From: Ypsolopha sequella
Taxonomy: Eukaryota > Arthropoda > Insecta > Lepidoptera > Ypsolophidae
Assembly (NCBI GenBank): GCA_934047225.1
Contig: OW203992.1
Span: 15,613,501 to 15,677,500 of the forward strand
Length of the DNA stretch: 64,000 nucleotides
Direction: 5' to 3'
Under the pieces are notes generated by a model. That model worked only from the letters and a program-made list of their open reading frames with translations, was not told the origin of the DNA and ran no database searches. Of the stretch, positions 11,569 through 24,024 are shown piece after piece. Each line of letters begins with the position of its first letter. Position 1 is the first letter of the stretch. A program made the translations under genes and the position numbers.

Positions 11569-12100
11569 TTATTTTTATTTTTGGTGTCTTTTTCTGTACA
11601 GTAAAGTGTCGATTCATTAAAACACCTTCCTCAAAGATATCATAATAATATAATTTTAAGGTCAGTGACCTACGTACTACGCCCAATTGTACACCGAACC
11701 TTCCCACAAAAAGGTAAAACCGAATCGAGGTAACCGTGAAGGTCTAATGGACCCAGCGCAGTGGGTTCACCAGACCCCCAGCGATAAGTCAAGACTGATA
11801 TCACTGAATCAATGACCACCCTAACATGATGCATTGGACAACCACCGTTTATAGTTTCTGGCCGGACCGACGAATTAATACCGCGGAAATAACTCGTATA
11901 AATTTTTATAGCCATGTGATAAGTTAATAGCTTGATGTTATTTTTGGTGCAGATCGTGATTGATGCAAAAGTAATTAATTAAGGTAGTTTATAGCTTTAC
12001 AAAATAAGGAGGAAATTTACAAGTTCTCTTATATACATATTTTAATAAATATATAATATGCCTCTATTAGTTTTTTATTTGCAATTACACATGTAATATA
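11569..12100. other. LINE tail remnant, then no gene seen
   Basis: First about 60 bp look like the continuation of the interrupted LINE tail. The rest is unassigned. Confidence 0.35.
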
Positions 12101-12183
12101 ACTTTAAATATAATTAATAAATAAAAGAAAATTGTGAAATTTCTATTCAAAATTTTCTTTTATTTAATAATTATATTTAAAGT
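12101..12183. repeat. Hairpin, arms about 33 bp
   Basis: ACTTTAAATATAATTA..AAAAGAAAATT faces AATTTTCTTTT..TAATTATATTTAAAGT. Directly abuts the family C fragment. Confidence 0.75.
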
Positions 12184-12185
12184 AA

Positions 12186-12341
12186 TTCGATTCCCGGGTG
12201 AGACAAGCGAATTTTAGAAGATCTTTGAATGCAGTTTTGTTTCTTTTAAAAATAAAGGAATGTTTCCTTTCAGTAAAATAAGCTAACTAAAGGATTTAAG
12301 CTAGCTCCCCTCCAGGGCCCTTGAATTTTTTCCAGCCTATA
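12186..12341. repeat. Family C solo arm
   Basis: ATTCCCGGGTGAGACAAGCG ... CTCCAGGGCCCTT.AATTTTTTCCA matches the right arm of the element at 40615-41541. Only one arm is present, so this is a remnant. Confidence 0.8.
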
Positions 12342-12370
12342 TAATTCTATACGATATTTTATAATGATTA

Positions 12371-12490
12371 TATGTTTTTATTGCGAAATACATCGCTTTG
12401 AATACTCTAATTATTATTAGAGCTAGAAATATTTGTACTTTTAAATTTGTTTCTGATTGATTTCTAGTCGGTAATGCACTCTAATAATAA
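12371..12490. repeat. Deleted copy of the tRNA-core element
   Basis: Shares TTTTATTGCGAAAT, AATACTCTAATTATTATT, TTTCTGATTGATTTC and GTAATGCACTCTAATAA with 56530-56835 but lacks the whole central tRNA-like part. Confidence 0.65.
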
Positions 12491-12825
12491 TTACAATATT
12501 ATTCTATTATTATTCTATGTTATATTATATTGTTCTATGCATTATTTTAAAGTAAAATGGTTGTTTAGAAGTAGAACATATGAAAAAATCACTCATAAAT
12601 TTTCCGTGGGCATTCCACTATTTTCGCTTGCTTACTAACCAAAAATTTTATAGTTATAGTCATTCAACATATAACTGATGACGGCCCCACTGAGGGGTCG
12701 AAATATAGCGACTAAAACCATTTAAGTGTTTGTATTTATGTAGAGTAAAACATATACATAAAAAATAAAAAAAGGCCCTTGAACGGTGTTTTATAAAGAT
12801 ATTTTATTAACATAATTATCAAAAT
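12491..12825. other. No gene seen
   Basis: AT-rich, ends in a short A-rich run near 12750-12775. Confidence 0.35.
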
Positions 12826-12965
12826 ATAATTGCAATATAGGTGTGGCGACGAGCAAAGTAAGGAAGAGCCTGTGTTAGGTTTACATGTAAATACATTTTT
12901 GGGAGCCGAGCAAAGCAGAGCGAAGCGAGGTGACCCACCTAGTCTTATCAGAAATATCTATAACT
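12826..12965 (+). repeat. GAGCNNAGCGAAGCGAGG dispersed repeat
   Basis: AGGTGTGGCGACGAGCAAAG ... GAGCGAAGCGAGGTGACCCA recurs at 18093-18180 as AGGTGCGACGACGAGCGGAG ... GCTGAGCGGGGTGACCGACC. A related GCTCGGCTCCTCTTCGCTCG tract is at 17.33 kb. The class is unknown. Confidence 0.55.
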
Positions 12966-13197
12966 TGAAAATTATAAATCTGAGAGAGAAAAATATTCAT
13001 TCTAAACATTAGATAAAAAAATTATTGTATTTTGAAAAATGTTCTGCACTCTGACCAAAAGAACAATATAAGTTTATTGATATGTTACTTACGTTGGACT
13101 AATTCGTGTTTGTAAGTAGGTAATACAAACTTTGCAAAAGGCCTAAATATTTTTGCTTTGTACCTAGTTCCCCCACGCAAGAAATAAACATTGAATA

Positions 13198-13518
13198 TTG
13201 CTTAAAAAAACACTTGTACTTATCCACATATACAGTAAACTTTATTATGCCCGACCGGTTTCGCTGTAAAGCATTTTCTAGGGCCTTTTACAAATCCTAA
13301 CTAACAAAGAAAATTATTTTATACTACAACCATGTCTAAAAATGTTTTTTTTTTTTCATTTATTGCACGTCATTTTTAGACATGGTTGTAGTATAAAATT
13401 ATTTTCTTTGTTAGTTAGGATTTGTTAAAGCCCTAGAAAATGCTTTACAGCGAAACTGGTCGGGCATAATAAAGTTTACTGTATATGTGGATAAGTACAA
13501 ATGTTTTTTCAAGCAATG
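13198..13518. repeat. 321-bp palindromic MITE
   Basis: Two arms of about 147 bp (13198-13344 and 13371-13518) are near-identical inverted copies; shared blocks are GTACTTATCCACATATACAG, TAAACTTTATTATGCCCGAC and AACCATGTCTAAAAATG. A T-rich spacer of about 26 bp sits between. Non-coding. Confidence 0.9.
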
Positions 13519-13519
13519 T

Positions 13520-14353
13520 TTTATAAATTCCACCAAGTGCCAACAATCACTAGCATCTACTAAATATTGAATAGTTCTCTAAGTCAAGCTGCAAACAGTA
13601 AAAACTGTTTTCTTTTATTGACTGAACCTTAAAACCATGACTTGACCGAGACAGCAAGACGGTAAAAAACGCTTTTACAAAAAATACATTTCACCAACAG
13701 TTTTTCTCATTGACAGAGATAACACAAAGGTAGTTTTTAGTGAGACAGGGACAGGTGTCAGCAGCATAAGGTATGATCTTCAAATTGGCAGTCGATGAGG
13801 AATACGGGTCACAAACAGTGCGTGCTCATGTACTGAAGGAACCCGGTGGAGTCTGCTTGTTAACTCTGATACACTAGACTGAGGGTACAGTTAGTAAACT
13901 TCATTCATCGTATTCTGGCGAATAAAAAAAAAACACTTCAAAATCCGTACAGCAAAAATACTCCAAGGTTCTTGAGCTAAAATTTTAAACGAACATCTAC
14001 ATGACGCAATTGAAGTGTATTTGACCGCAGCACAAATACCAAAGAATTTGTCAGTACTGTTGTGTAGGACCTGAGCACGTGGAGATTTTCTGATAAAATT
14101 GTAAAAAAAAAGGTTCCAAATCATTTGAAATCGGCAGCCTCTGGGGCTGATGGTCAAAGTCATCCTGGAAACGATTAAAACCAAGAAGCAATCATCCAGG
14201 CCGCTGCGTTGTGAGGCGACGTAGTTGTAAAATGTAAAAAAAGCTCCACTGAATCATTATGCTCATGGTTTTGGTTGCTTCCATTTGATACATTATCACT
14301 CCCTGAATACGAAGAAAATTTGGCAGTTATGTATATACCTATATATTGGCAAA
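13520..14353. other. No gene seen
   Basis: A 97-codon minus frame at 13891-14184 is the longest; it matches no family that I know and is broken on both sides. Confidence 0.3.
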
Positions 14354-14598
14354 TATACAAGGTGAATTTGTGAACATCGTCAAAATTCATACTTGAGCCT
14401 TGGTAAGTGGTCAGCATCATGAACCAATAACGGTTTTTGTAAAATTCATAAAATTAAATTTCGACTCCCCATAGGACTGAGAATGAATTACTATGGGAAC
14501 TCGAAATTTCACAAAAATTGTTACCGATTCATGATGCTGATCACTTACCAAGCCTCCAGTATGAATTTGGACGATGATCAAAAAGGCAGCTTGGATAT
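14354..14598. repeat. Palindromic MITE, family A copy 2
   Basis: Starts TATACAAGGTGAATTTGTGA and ends with CCAGTATGAATTTGGACGAT and a degraded terminus (GGCAGCTTGGATAT). Shorter centre than copy 1. Confidence 0.85.
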
Positions 14599-14599
14599 C

Positions 14600-17500
14600 A
14601 ATTTTTTTTATCAATTTTATTTTTAAAGACAAGTAACAAACTCTTTTTAAAATTTACCGACACTCGTTTGTAAGTTTTATTACTCGAGTTACCTATAAAC
14701 AAAATTTTTTTTACCTTTGTTGATACTGTTAATTGTTAGCACTCGGTGGAACTTGAAAATACATAATGAACAAAAGAGTGTACAAGTGATTTTCTATTAA
14801 TTATTTGTTTACATTTGGTCAAGTGCATTGTGTTGACGGCATGGGTGACCAGAGATAATCAAGTAGAATATTAAACTCTATGATACGTTTCATTAATAAT
14901 GAAATAATGAACTTTATTTTCAGAAGTAAGAATACCACGTAAAGATTTTCTGACGTCAATATAGGTAAATTAAACAACTATTTTAGTCCAAAAAGGATCC
15001 GCCCACGCACAACAACAACCAGACACCCTTACCGTCTCATTTCCACCAAAACGTACTTATATTTTGAGAGAGGGGGACGCCATGAAAATTGGTCGATCAC
15101 CAGAAACACGCAAAACAGAAACGTTCATTATATATACCGGAATTGAAATTACTCCTCTCAGACAAATCTTCAGCAGATGCAACAAGGGTCAATGATCGTT
15201 TTTTTCGAAATCATAAAAATATTTTTTTGTTCTCATAAGAACTGGACTAGTTCAAATTCAATTCCTATTGCTCCTAAGGGAGCAAAAACGTTTTTTTTTT
15301 TATTTCACCTGAAGGGTCATTAAACATTGTTCTCCATAAAATGATCACTAGCCCAGTCTCCAGTATGGATTCGGGAGGTTGATTAAATTTCACCTTACGT
15401 CATCTTCTCCATATTTTCTGCCGCAGGGTGTAATAATATATTTCGTGACGAGTATAAAATGGCGGATTTTCTTACCCGAGGAATGAAGCTAGTTTCGACG
15501 TGAGCGTTTTCCTTTCAAATTTAATGTATTTTATGACTTTGCAAACCACGGCGTGGTTTTTATCTTTTTTTTTTCAGGCTTCGGTCGGCCGCTTTTATTT
15601 GTGGCCAGTACCATTTTGCGAAAAAGAGTGTCAGACGCTATATAACTGATTATACCGTGAATCGGAACGCAGGGAATTTCGATTGTAAAGACAAACTAAG
15701 GACGTCAAAAATAACCTACTTTAACATGAAATGAAGACAAACGTCATAAAGAACCTAATTTTGCAATAAATGAAATTTCAATACGATATTTCAAACTGAC
15801 CTGATAATCATTCCGCAACGGGGCCCAGAAAGTTCGATTTTCAGAACTAATTTCGAGTATTAAATTGAACTTTTTCATAAAGGTAGTAGAAAAAATTATT
15901 TAGTTTACCTGTTATCAGTTTTCTAGCTATCGACAGGTAATGAAATGAGGCAGGTAGCCAACTCCGCTCTTCAACTCGAAGATATCCAGCTCCTTTATCA
16001 ATGTACTTGGCTCTACGTTTTCTGGGTTGAGCTACTGAACCTTCCAGCCACCCTGCACGAACGTGCCGCGGCGTCGCCGGTAAACACGTGGGTAGATAAC
16101 GATCTATTTGGATTGCCTCTATATTTCATTTTTCCCGCGCTAACTAGACGGAGAGGCTAGACCTCGAGCCGTGGCAGTTGCCTCGCGGTTCAAGGTATTT
16201 CTATGTCTATTACAATGGTATTAGAGGTTTGAACAGGGATGTTTGCTACGACGCCATCTTCAGAAAGAATACGGGCCCAACCCCGCATGTGTCAATCCAG
16301 ATATTTGTTTTTCTGTTAAAATCCGAGGTGATTGAGAGAAAAGAAATGTGTTCTCGTGTAAAACAAGGTACTTTATTTTGTGCCACATTATAAAATATGA
16401 TACTGCTTCTGTACGGTTTTTTGGTGGCAACATGAAAAATGTTTTTCGATATCGTGGAGCGTCTGAAAACAACGCAATAAAACCCTATATCATTATCACG
16501 AAATGCAATCCCCAATACATCATTCCGTGGATATCGGTGTCAATGTAATTAGTTGAATAATCCGAGCTCGCCTAGTTAATCCATTTAACTGTTAAATAAG
16601 ATTTAACCGTGACTGTGATTCAATAACGAGGTGACACTTTTGTAACACTATGGTTAGTTAAGTTTTATTTGTGGAGGGGCTTTCAGTGGTCAGCTGATGA
16701 CTTGGACAAATACACTTGTCGGACCAATTTATTATACACCTTCTTACAATGTTATAGAAGATATTATCTACTGGCTAGTGTAGGGAATTTTATATGGACC
16801 TCCTCCCGTAATGCAATCACTGTCGTCACAGAGCCCGCTACGTACGCAATACGCATCTTGCATGGATAAGCTATTGCATTCAAGATTGGGACCTGTTTTT
16901 TTTTTTCAAGTAGAAATTCGATTTAACGAACATCTCTGAACTATCCCTTCAGACGCACTGACATACGTATTTCAGGGAGTGTAGCACGCACTGGCGATAC
17001 AATGTCTTTCCATCGTACTTGCTCTCTCGGGTATTGACAAATACGGTTCCATGAGACATAGTAAGTAGCATAGATAGACGCTGTATCTCTAGCGCGTGCT
17101 AGCTACACAGGACAGACAGCGAGGCACCAAGTTTTATTACCCGCGCATCTCCATCATATGTATAGGTACTTATAGAGACAGTCTTGCGCAATCCCGAGGT
17201 TTTCAATCCTGCAATCAAGCAAAAAAACGATAATATGTACAGTTCAGAAGCCGAAAACATTACCTTTTAAGAACCATCAAACTTTTGCCTAGAGCACGTC
17301 ACGGCTCCGCCCACGACCGCTCACTCCGCTCGGCTCCTCTTCGCTCGGCTCGACACAGATAGGGATTGAAGGGGTTTTATTATTTTTAAAGTGCGCTCGT
17401 TTGCACGCGAATGGCCCACTTAGCCGCTGAAACAAGTGACTTCCGACTTGACGCGCTTATATTATTCCTGCACTAAATTGTGGCTATTCAAGAACCCTTG

Positions 17501-18032
17501 AAACTTGCACCCTTTCGATGTTGCAGCGAGAGATACGGCTTCAACCGAATTTTACATCCTTTTTTTTACTTCCCTAGAGACTAAGCGACAAGTCACGAAT
17601 AAAAATCACAATAAAGCAATAATTGCATTTCACACAATAGCCGTATTTTACGAGTGCGATTGATACTCCGGTCACCAATAAGGTTGGACCATGGAGGCTG
17701 GCAGGCACATTATCGTATACATAATACATATACAGGAGTTACAGTAACATGTATACAGGATGTATCAACCAGTAGATCGACGTGACGTCCACGTGACCGG
17801 GGTGATGATTGACCCCGCGGGTTGGGTCTGTTTCCAATGGCTCCAGCTTTTTTTCGTGTGTGAAACTTTATTTTATGATTTGTTTGGAATAGCGTATATA
17901 TTATTATTATTTTATTATAATGACATGGCTATGAAAGTATGATAAAAATAATATGCTAGATATGACGTTACTTTATCTTTAGAACTTCCTTATCGACTAG
18001 AACAGTTGCATAAAACATACATTTGTCGTAGA
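14600..18032. other. No gene seen; family A remnant at 15341-15398
   Basis: 15341-15398 (GATCACTAGCCCAGTCTCCA..) is a degraded family A end. GC-richer patches at 15430-15640 and 15990-16190 have no repeat partner here. Frames of 66-89 codons at 16.2-16.9 kb lie on both strands and match nothing that I know. A T(n) tract is at 16890-16905. Confidence 0.35.
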
Positions 18033-18222
18033 TAAATCGTAGAACTGGGCAGATGGTAAAGTATGAAATCGAAAATCTTTCACTAAAAGTCAAAAATAGG
18101 TGCGACGACGAGCGGAGCGAAGAGGAGCGTGTTAGGGAGCTGAGCGGGGTGACCGACCCCCTAAGTTTTTACAGAATTATATGTCTGGGCAGATCATGAT
18201 ATGCCCAATTCTACGATCTGCC
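18033..18222. repeat. 190-bp MITE
   Basis: ATCGTAGAACTGGGCAGAT on the left faces ATGCCCAATTCTACGATCT on the right. Its interior contains a copy of the GAGCGGAGCGAAG repeat (18093-18180), so that repeat may be the internal part of this element type. Confidence 0.65.
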
Positions 18223-19955
18223 GACACCAGATTGATTAAACGACAGATACCTTAATGTACTAAATAATTGTTGGATGAACCTACTTTCTCCGTATCTATT
18301 ATTTTGCAATGGGAATGCGGAAATGTAGCGAAGAACGCGGGGAAAATGCTCTTTGAATATATCGAAGCTTGTCAAATTTAGGGCACCCTCAATCTTGATC
18401 CGTGTGTGTTCCATATCAATGGGTTGAGGCGATGTCGAGCCCCTGTCGAAGTTATTATATTCTATTATTTTTATTGCTGTTACAGGCTGCACTGTTCTGT
18501 AATGTATAACAAAATAACTTAGGATCTAAAAAAAAACTTGAAGAAAAAGAGATGCCTCAATTGCCAAATTCAAATTATACTTATTTCACTCCCCGCACCT
18601 AACTGAATAACTGGCACTCGCAAAAAATTATATTTCCCACTGTCCCCCAATATTTTAAATTGCGTGAAATTAAATTTAGAATACACTTTTTAACCCTGAC
18701 AAATAGGCGGGAGTCGGCGAGCTTTAGTTACGCTGTAATTGGTTTTTTAATGCGGTACTCGCGAAGTACCACCTTCCGCTTTATCAAGTGAATATATTAT
18801 CAAATCGTTAGGCCGCGGTCGCTCTGGCTCCCCTAACCGACCGGCAATGAATAAGAATCAAATGCGTTGAGTCGCTCCCGCACCGCAAAGCGACTAAATT
18901 TTGAAGGGGCGGCAAATTAGTGACAAGCGCGACTTGACTCCTCATTTTAACGGCAATAAATACAAATTAAAGCATTAAGGGGATTGTTTTAACAGTGAAT
19001 GAACAGTGATCTATTTTAAAATTTAGTTAACATATTTACGGGATAGCAGGAAATTTTTTGTTTGGGTGTTACCGTTTTGTGATTTCCTTTCAAAAAGTAG
19101 TCCCTTTGCTATCGAAGCAAGATTTTAAAAAGAAATGCTTGTGAAACACAGACGCACGTGTGAAAACATGATTTTAAAATTGCATCAGAATTACTTCTAG
19201 ATAGGACAGACCAAGTTAGTTTTTGGTGAAAAGTTTAGACGAGAATTTTTGTTCACACGTGTTTTTCTTTTTCATAAGGTTAAAAAATAGGGTCTCCACA
19301 ATGCTAAATATCAGTTTTGCATTGGACTCAGTTCCGTCAATGTAGATTTTGTACATTGAAAAAAATATTGTGTGTTTTTTGACTCAGGACAATTATCATT
19401 TACACTTTTAAAATAAACATACTTTCAATCTTCTATAATTATTTTACTTTTAAAAAGCATGAATTTCACGAAAAAAGCAATTCAGTTTCCATATTTCAAA
19501 ACCCATTGAAACGAAACCAACACACGCAGATATACTTTACTAGAAAAAAAACATCTTTATTACGTAAAGAAATTAAAGTTAATGTCCTAATGTAGCCGCG
19601 ATTTCAAAATAACTGATTAGAGCAGGATAGTAGTTAAAACACAAAAGCGTAAGAGCAGGATTGAATTTTAGCATAAAGGAACCATGAAAAATTCTAGAAA
19701 GATCACCATTATTTTTTTTTGCGTTCCTCTAATTTTGTCCATGGGTTTAATTGAAGAAATGGTTAAGATCTAAATACATCTTATATTCAATACACGTATC
19801 ATAATGGTATAAGGTTCATAATGGTTACTCATATTTATGACTTATAAGTTAATTATTATTGCTGGCAGTTCTTTGTAGTTTAAAACTCGTGTAATGTGTA
19901 ATAAAAAGACAATAAATGGGTAATAAACAAGTAGTTACTCGTACATTTACTAAAT
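18223..19955. other. No gene seen; unique island at 18690-18960
   Basis: 18690-18960 is GC-richer, non-repetitive and contains GTAATTGGTTTTTTAATG followed by CGGTCGCTCTGGCTCCCC. It could be regulatory. No supported frame. Confidence 0.3.
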
Positions 19956-20160
19956 GAAAAGCAAGCAATTGGTCAAGAACAATAAAAAAAAATATGAAAA
20001 ATTTAAAATATCAATTTCAAAAAAAGAAATTTGTATGACGCCAGGGTAGACAATGTCTACCCTAGAGTGAAAATTTCCTATACAATTTTTTTTTTTCAAA
20101 GAGATATTTAAATTTTTTCATATTTTTTTTATTGTTATTCTTGACCAATTGCTTGCTTTT
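19956..20160. repeat. MITE family F copy 1
   Basis: Ends GAAAAGCAAGCAATTGGTCA and TGACCAATTGCTTGCTTTTC are inverted copies. The centre holds its own hairpin, CAGGGTAGACAATGTCTACC. The second copy is at 57543-57762 with the same layout. Confidence 0.85.
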
Positions 20161-20164
20161 CCAG

Positions 20165-21470
20165 CAAAAAGTTCTGTGCACGCCACTTTAGAAAATTAAA
20201 ATTAATCAATCTCTTATAGAAAAAACCCATAATCACATACACATTAACGTACAAAATATTCGTCTTCGATCTTTTATATGGCAGGCGAACAGGATACGCT
20301 GCATGAGGTTTCTGTTCTTTGATGGAACCGAAAGATTTGTCTAATACTTTATCATATTTTCCGTCCATCCGCTAACGGCCAGGGTCATCTCAAGTCAATG
20401 TGTCTTTGTAACGTCTTCCACGTAACAAACTACCCCTAATACAATAACGTCCCGGACAAACTGGGCTATAAAATATCAGCAGTGAATAAATCAGTTTTGC
20501 AGCCCCAGGCGACCCCTCTGCCTTGTCACTATCTAACTACAGACGATTTATGCTCATAGAAAATTATGTTACAGATAAAATATTAATTGACTACCTATTT
20601 GATTTGTGGACAATGGTCATTTCGGCAAGCATTTGTGTGTCTGCGAAAAAATGTTTCTTCTCCTCAAGGTCAAGGCAAGTAAATGGTCAAGATAATTCTT
20701 AATATAGAAGAAACGGGTTCCGTCATGTTAAGTGTAATGTGCTTCCTCGGACACATCGCGTAAATTTTCAAAATCTCTTCAAAATATGACGTCATCAAAT
20801 AAATTCCGTACATTCCCGGGATATTCTTTAAATACCTACTCGAACTTACATGGCAAACAATTGGTGAACCAGTTTTTAAGGCGCTACGAAAAAAAATCGA
20901 CACTTTAAGAACTTGCATAATATTATCTGCTTCAGTAAATAATGTATTATTTTGATAAAATAGTACATTATTTTTGGATTATTTTTCTAGGGACCTGTTA
21001 AAACAGAAACGCAATTGGAGAAATTCGGCTCGATAGAAATATTTATTGAAATGAGGTCCTTTTCGAGACCAATTCTCCTGGTCTGACAATTTAGAATGAC
21101 ATATGGACTGCAATTATATTTTATTAGATGGGTTTTAACGGTATCTAGGACCTGGTTAAACGAAATTTTGATGGCATCTTTAGTACATTTTATATTAATA
21201 AAAAACCGACTTTTTGCTATTTTTCCACGAATCCGTCCCACTCGCACTGAGGGTTTTTGCGCATATGGAGTAACAGGGACGCTAAAACTTTTACATATCA
21301 CCTTAAGGTGATTACCCACGCCAACGGCCTTGAGCAATCGGCCTCACCTCCGGGGAGTTACAGGCGCTGCCCCCCGCATGCCTCTGCGCAGACGCCCCGC
21401 GCCCCTCTACAAAGATCGCTAGCGTCGAAATGATTCACACCTCATAGCGAGGTAGAAATAAATTTATGTA
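20165..21470. other. No gene recognised; 116-codon minus frame
   Basis: The minus frame 20987-21337 is the longest here; it contains no motif that I recognise. 21340-21430 is GC-rich (for example GCGCAGACGCCCCGCGCCCC). Confidence 0.25.
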
Positions 21471-22065
21471 TAGTGCGCGCCAATCTTTTAGTCGCCTCTG
21501 ATTGAGTTACGAGTGCAAGCTTGCGCAGGTACAGTCAAGGAAACAATAATATCAACGGTTGACTATTAAATGTTTACTATAAGTGGGAAGGTGTACTTGT
21601 TGTACCTACCTATTTAATATATATTGGTATTTTAGTGCAATCTTAACTGTTTAATTAAAACAAATTAATATAAACACCATTTTCCTACATTGTCGCCTTA
21701 AAACGCTATAACGACCGCGAGGCATAACAACAACAATAAACTTTAACAAACTAAATCAACAAAACAACAAATAAAGGCAACACAAACAGATTCAACCATT
21801 AACTTAACGAATCATAGAATTTTTTCCACGAACGTACTTTTCATGCAACGCGCGCATGTGTAGTGTACGGACGTAGCACTAACACTAACGCATAGTGTTG
21901 ACACCTGCCGAACGGCGAGCGGGGGGTGTGGTGCGGCACGCAGGCGGGTGTGCTCCGCGCCCTCGCTCCTGTAACGTCCCCCTGACACCGTAAAACGGCT
22001 AATGCGTCGATTCTTGGGGCTAGCTTCAGACTCTTCAGAGGCGACTAAAAGATTGGCGCGCACCG
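21471..22065. mobile_element. TA-flanked element, family G copy 1 (uninterrupted)
   Basis: Inverted ends TAGTGCGCGCCAATCTTTTA and TAAAAGATTGGCGCGCACCG continue inward through GTCGCCTCTGA and TCAGAGGCGAC. TA lies immediately outside both ends (21469-21470, 22066-22067), suggesting a TA target duplication. Copy 2 at 57988-59256 has the same TA flanks. Inside, a minus frame (21812-22063) contains HTRLRAAPHPPLA, also present in copy 2, but the two copies differ by several amino-acid changes and by a gap, which argues against a selected protein. No transposase, so non-autonomous. Confidence 0.85.
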
Positions 22066-22298
22066 TAGCATTGTTTTATGCGTAAACCTATAACTATAAC
22101 TTTTCAAGCTCAATAGGCTGTGGTGCTGTAACAGAAAGATGTGACCATTCTGTATCTATTACTACACGGTGATATTTTGCTAGTTTTGAAAACAAACTAG
22201 TGGTTATAGTAATTGCGAACTAGTGGTGATAGTACTGAAATCGCGAAAATATATAAAACATACTCGTATACAACAGTTATAATATATAATACAGTAAA

Positions 22299-22456
22299 GC
22301 CGATTCTAAAGGCTTTAACTTTAGTTTTAGTGCTGTCAAGACCTAAATTTTTCCAAAGTAATTTAGCTTCTGTACTTCACACTTATGAACTATTTTGCAA
22401 TGATGAAAATTTAGTTTTGACAGCAGTATAACTAAAGTTAAAGCCTTCGAAATCGG
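22299..22456. repeat. 158-bp MITE
   Basis: GCCGATT.TAAAGGCTTTAACTTTAGTT faces AACTAAAGTTAAAGCCTTCGAAATCGGC, with GTGCTGTCAA and TTGACAGCA further in. Confidence 0.85.
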
Positions 22457-22616
22457 CTACAATACCTGATCTAATGTAACATGTCATCAAAATCGGCTAT
22501 GTGAGAATACCCGAAAGTGACCAAGTTGTTTTTGGGGTCAGACCTTTATAAATCTTGGGCTTGAGCGGTAACAGACGAGCGTCACTTTGCAGTTGGTAAC
22601 CGTCAACAGTAGACCC

Positions 22617-22766
22617 ACCATGAGTTTGGCACTCGATATACGTTAGCGACTGCGTAAAATATAATGTATTGGAAATTCTGGTTCCTCTCGTATACCGCTA
22701 GAACCGCTAAACTCATACAAATGTTTTACGCTGTCGCTAACGTGTATCGAGTGCCAAACTCATGGT
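22617..22766. repeat. 150-bp MITE
   Basis: ACCATGAGTTTGGCACTCGA...GCGACTGCGTAAAA faces TTTTACGCTGTCGC...TCGAGTGCCAAACTCATGGT; arms about 44 bp with a few mismatches. Confidence 0.9.
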
Positions 22767-23417
22767 AAGCCAGAGGCTTGAGGTAACTTTAGACGTCGAA
22801 CCTTGTCGGCGGTAACCGTCTAATGATGGTAGCGTCAGCCGTCGTCGGTTGCAGTCAAACAATTTTTCATAAAAAGTTTCTGTTTTTATATTTGAATGAT
22901 TTTTGAACGATAATGACGAAACAAAAAAAAATAATGATAAAATATTATTTTGTTACAATTTTTGTTGATTTCGGTGCTTTTAGAGACTTGAGTGGTATGT
23001 ATCGGTTATTTGCGGGTCTCATAATGAAACCGATAGTATTTACTATATTTGGGTACTCAGAAACGGTTTCAATGATGTTGATGCAACTTATAGATTTTAT
23101 TTTTATGAAGATTGTATTCGCACGTAAAATAAACAAAACATATATTTTTTTAATCTGTAAATTTTAATTATGTTACGTAATCTGTACCACAGTTTCACCT
23201 CGCTAACACTTGTAAGCTCTGATCTGCAGGTAAATCCTCAATTTGGTAAATATATGTATATATTTTCTTGATCATGAGTCTTCTACTTTTTATTTTGTTC
23301 TTCACTTGAGATAAGTTTAATTTTTTGTTGTGGTGTTTGTTCTTCATTTTCTTGTTCTGTACTTTGTTTATTTCATTGTTCCGTACTGCGGTCTTCATTT
23401 TCTTGTTCTATATATTG

Positions 23418-23543
23418 TTATACATTTTCTGTGTGTTTTCGTTTTTGTAATTTCCGTGTTTCCTTTTGTTCCTTTTTTTGTTGTGCACTTTGTTTTTCAT
23501 TTTCTTGTTCTGTACTGTGGTTTTCATTTTCTTGTTTTATATT
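23418..23543 (-). CDS. Candidate terminal exon, QEN/STE-rich
   Basis: On the minus strand, after an acceptor-like TTACAG, 41 codons run to a TAA. The peptide is highly charged: QEN-type repeats (STEQENE motif twice, first at residues 4-16), then a basic tail (KKEQKETRKLQKRKH). In phase 0 it would join directly to the exon-like segments upstream. Downstream on the minus strand the same coding-like repeat continues (to about 23280) but with stops, and an AATAAA lies within about 60 bp of the stop. No protein family recognised. The spacing to 23580 would give an intron of only 36 nt, too short, so joining to 23908-24024 instead is more plausible if this is a real exon. It may equally be a decayed repeat tract. 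Confidence 0.3.
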   Translation of the reverse strand, partial: NIKQENENHSTEQENEKQSAQQKKEQKETRKLQKRKHTENV

Positions 23544-23579
23544 CTGTAATACATTTGCTGTAAATCAAAATGAATCTAC

Positions 23580-23696
23580 CAGAATCGAGTCTTCAATCGT
23601 GTTTTGTTCAGAGGCTGTCGGATCATTGTCTTTGCCGTTCATTTCTAATGCAATGAATGAGCCTGGAGATAGTGGTGGTCCAAACGATATTTTTCT
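23580..23696 (-). CDS. Exon-like segment, copy 2 of a 39-codon unit
   Basis: Exactly 117 nt between a minus-strand acceptor (TTATGTTTTTCAG) and a donor-like GTAGAT, open in phase 0. The peptide has the order RK..SFG, SFIALEMNGKDNDPT, NTIEDSI. It is clearly related to 23908-24024 at the same length, phase and splice sites. No domain is recognised; it is acidic-polar and probably disordered. This could be an alternative or duplicated cassette exon of an uncharacterised gene on the minus strand, or a piece carried by the cassette that encloses it. No transcript evidence can be seen in DNA. Confidence 0.4.
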
Positions 23697-23907
23697 CTGA
23701 AAAACATAATAAATAAGTTTGAATTTACCTAAGTACATAGTATAATTTTTAACCTACTATAAATTATGAAATAATGCAAACCAATTAAAGAAAAATACTC
23801 AAGTTTCACAAACAAATATTAAAATATAATAATTATTCCTAAATATTTACCTAATTTCAAGGATATTACCACGTTATAAAAAAAGATTCGTAAATTCTCA
23901 AACCTAC

Positions 23908-24024
23908 CGGAATCGACTCTTCGATAGTCTTTTGTGCAGACATTGTTGGATCATTGTCTTTGCCTTCCATTTCTGAAGCAATGAATGAGCTTAGAGATTG
24001 TGGTGATCCAGACGATGCTTTTCT
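23908..24024 (-). CDS. Exon-like segment, copy 1 of a 39-codon unit
   Basis: Exactly 117 nt on the minus strand, preceded by a good acceptor (TTTGTTATGTTTCTCAG) and followed by GTAGGTTTG, open in phase 0. Peptide order: RKASSGSPQSL, SFIASEMEGKDNDPT, QKTIEESI. Shares SFIA.EM.GKDNDPT and the TIE.SI end with 23580-23696. Alternate frames contain stops, and the phase-0 frame is the only open one. Next segment downstream on the minus strand is about 210 nt away, a normal insect intron size. Function unknown; the gene identity cannot be stated. Confidence 0.45.

Noticed and set aside
20987..21337. 116-codon minus frame
   Set aside because: Longest isolated frame outside the LINE, but it has no motif, splice context or paralogue that I can see. 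Would need a protein search; a conserved homologue would revive it.
21812..22063. HTRLRAAPHPPLA peptide shared by two loci as a possible conserved gene
   Set aside because: Both loci are copies of the same TA-flanked element, and the copies differ by amino-acid changes and a gap, as expected for neutral decay.
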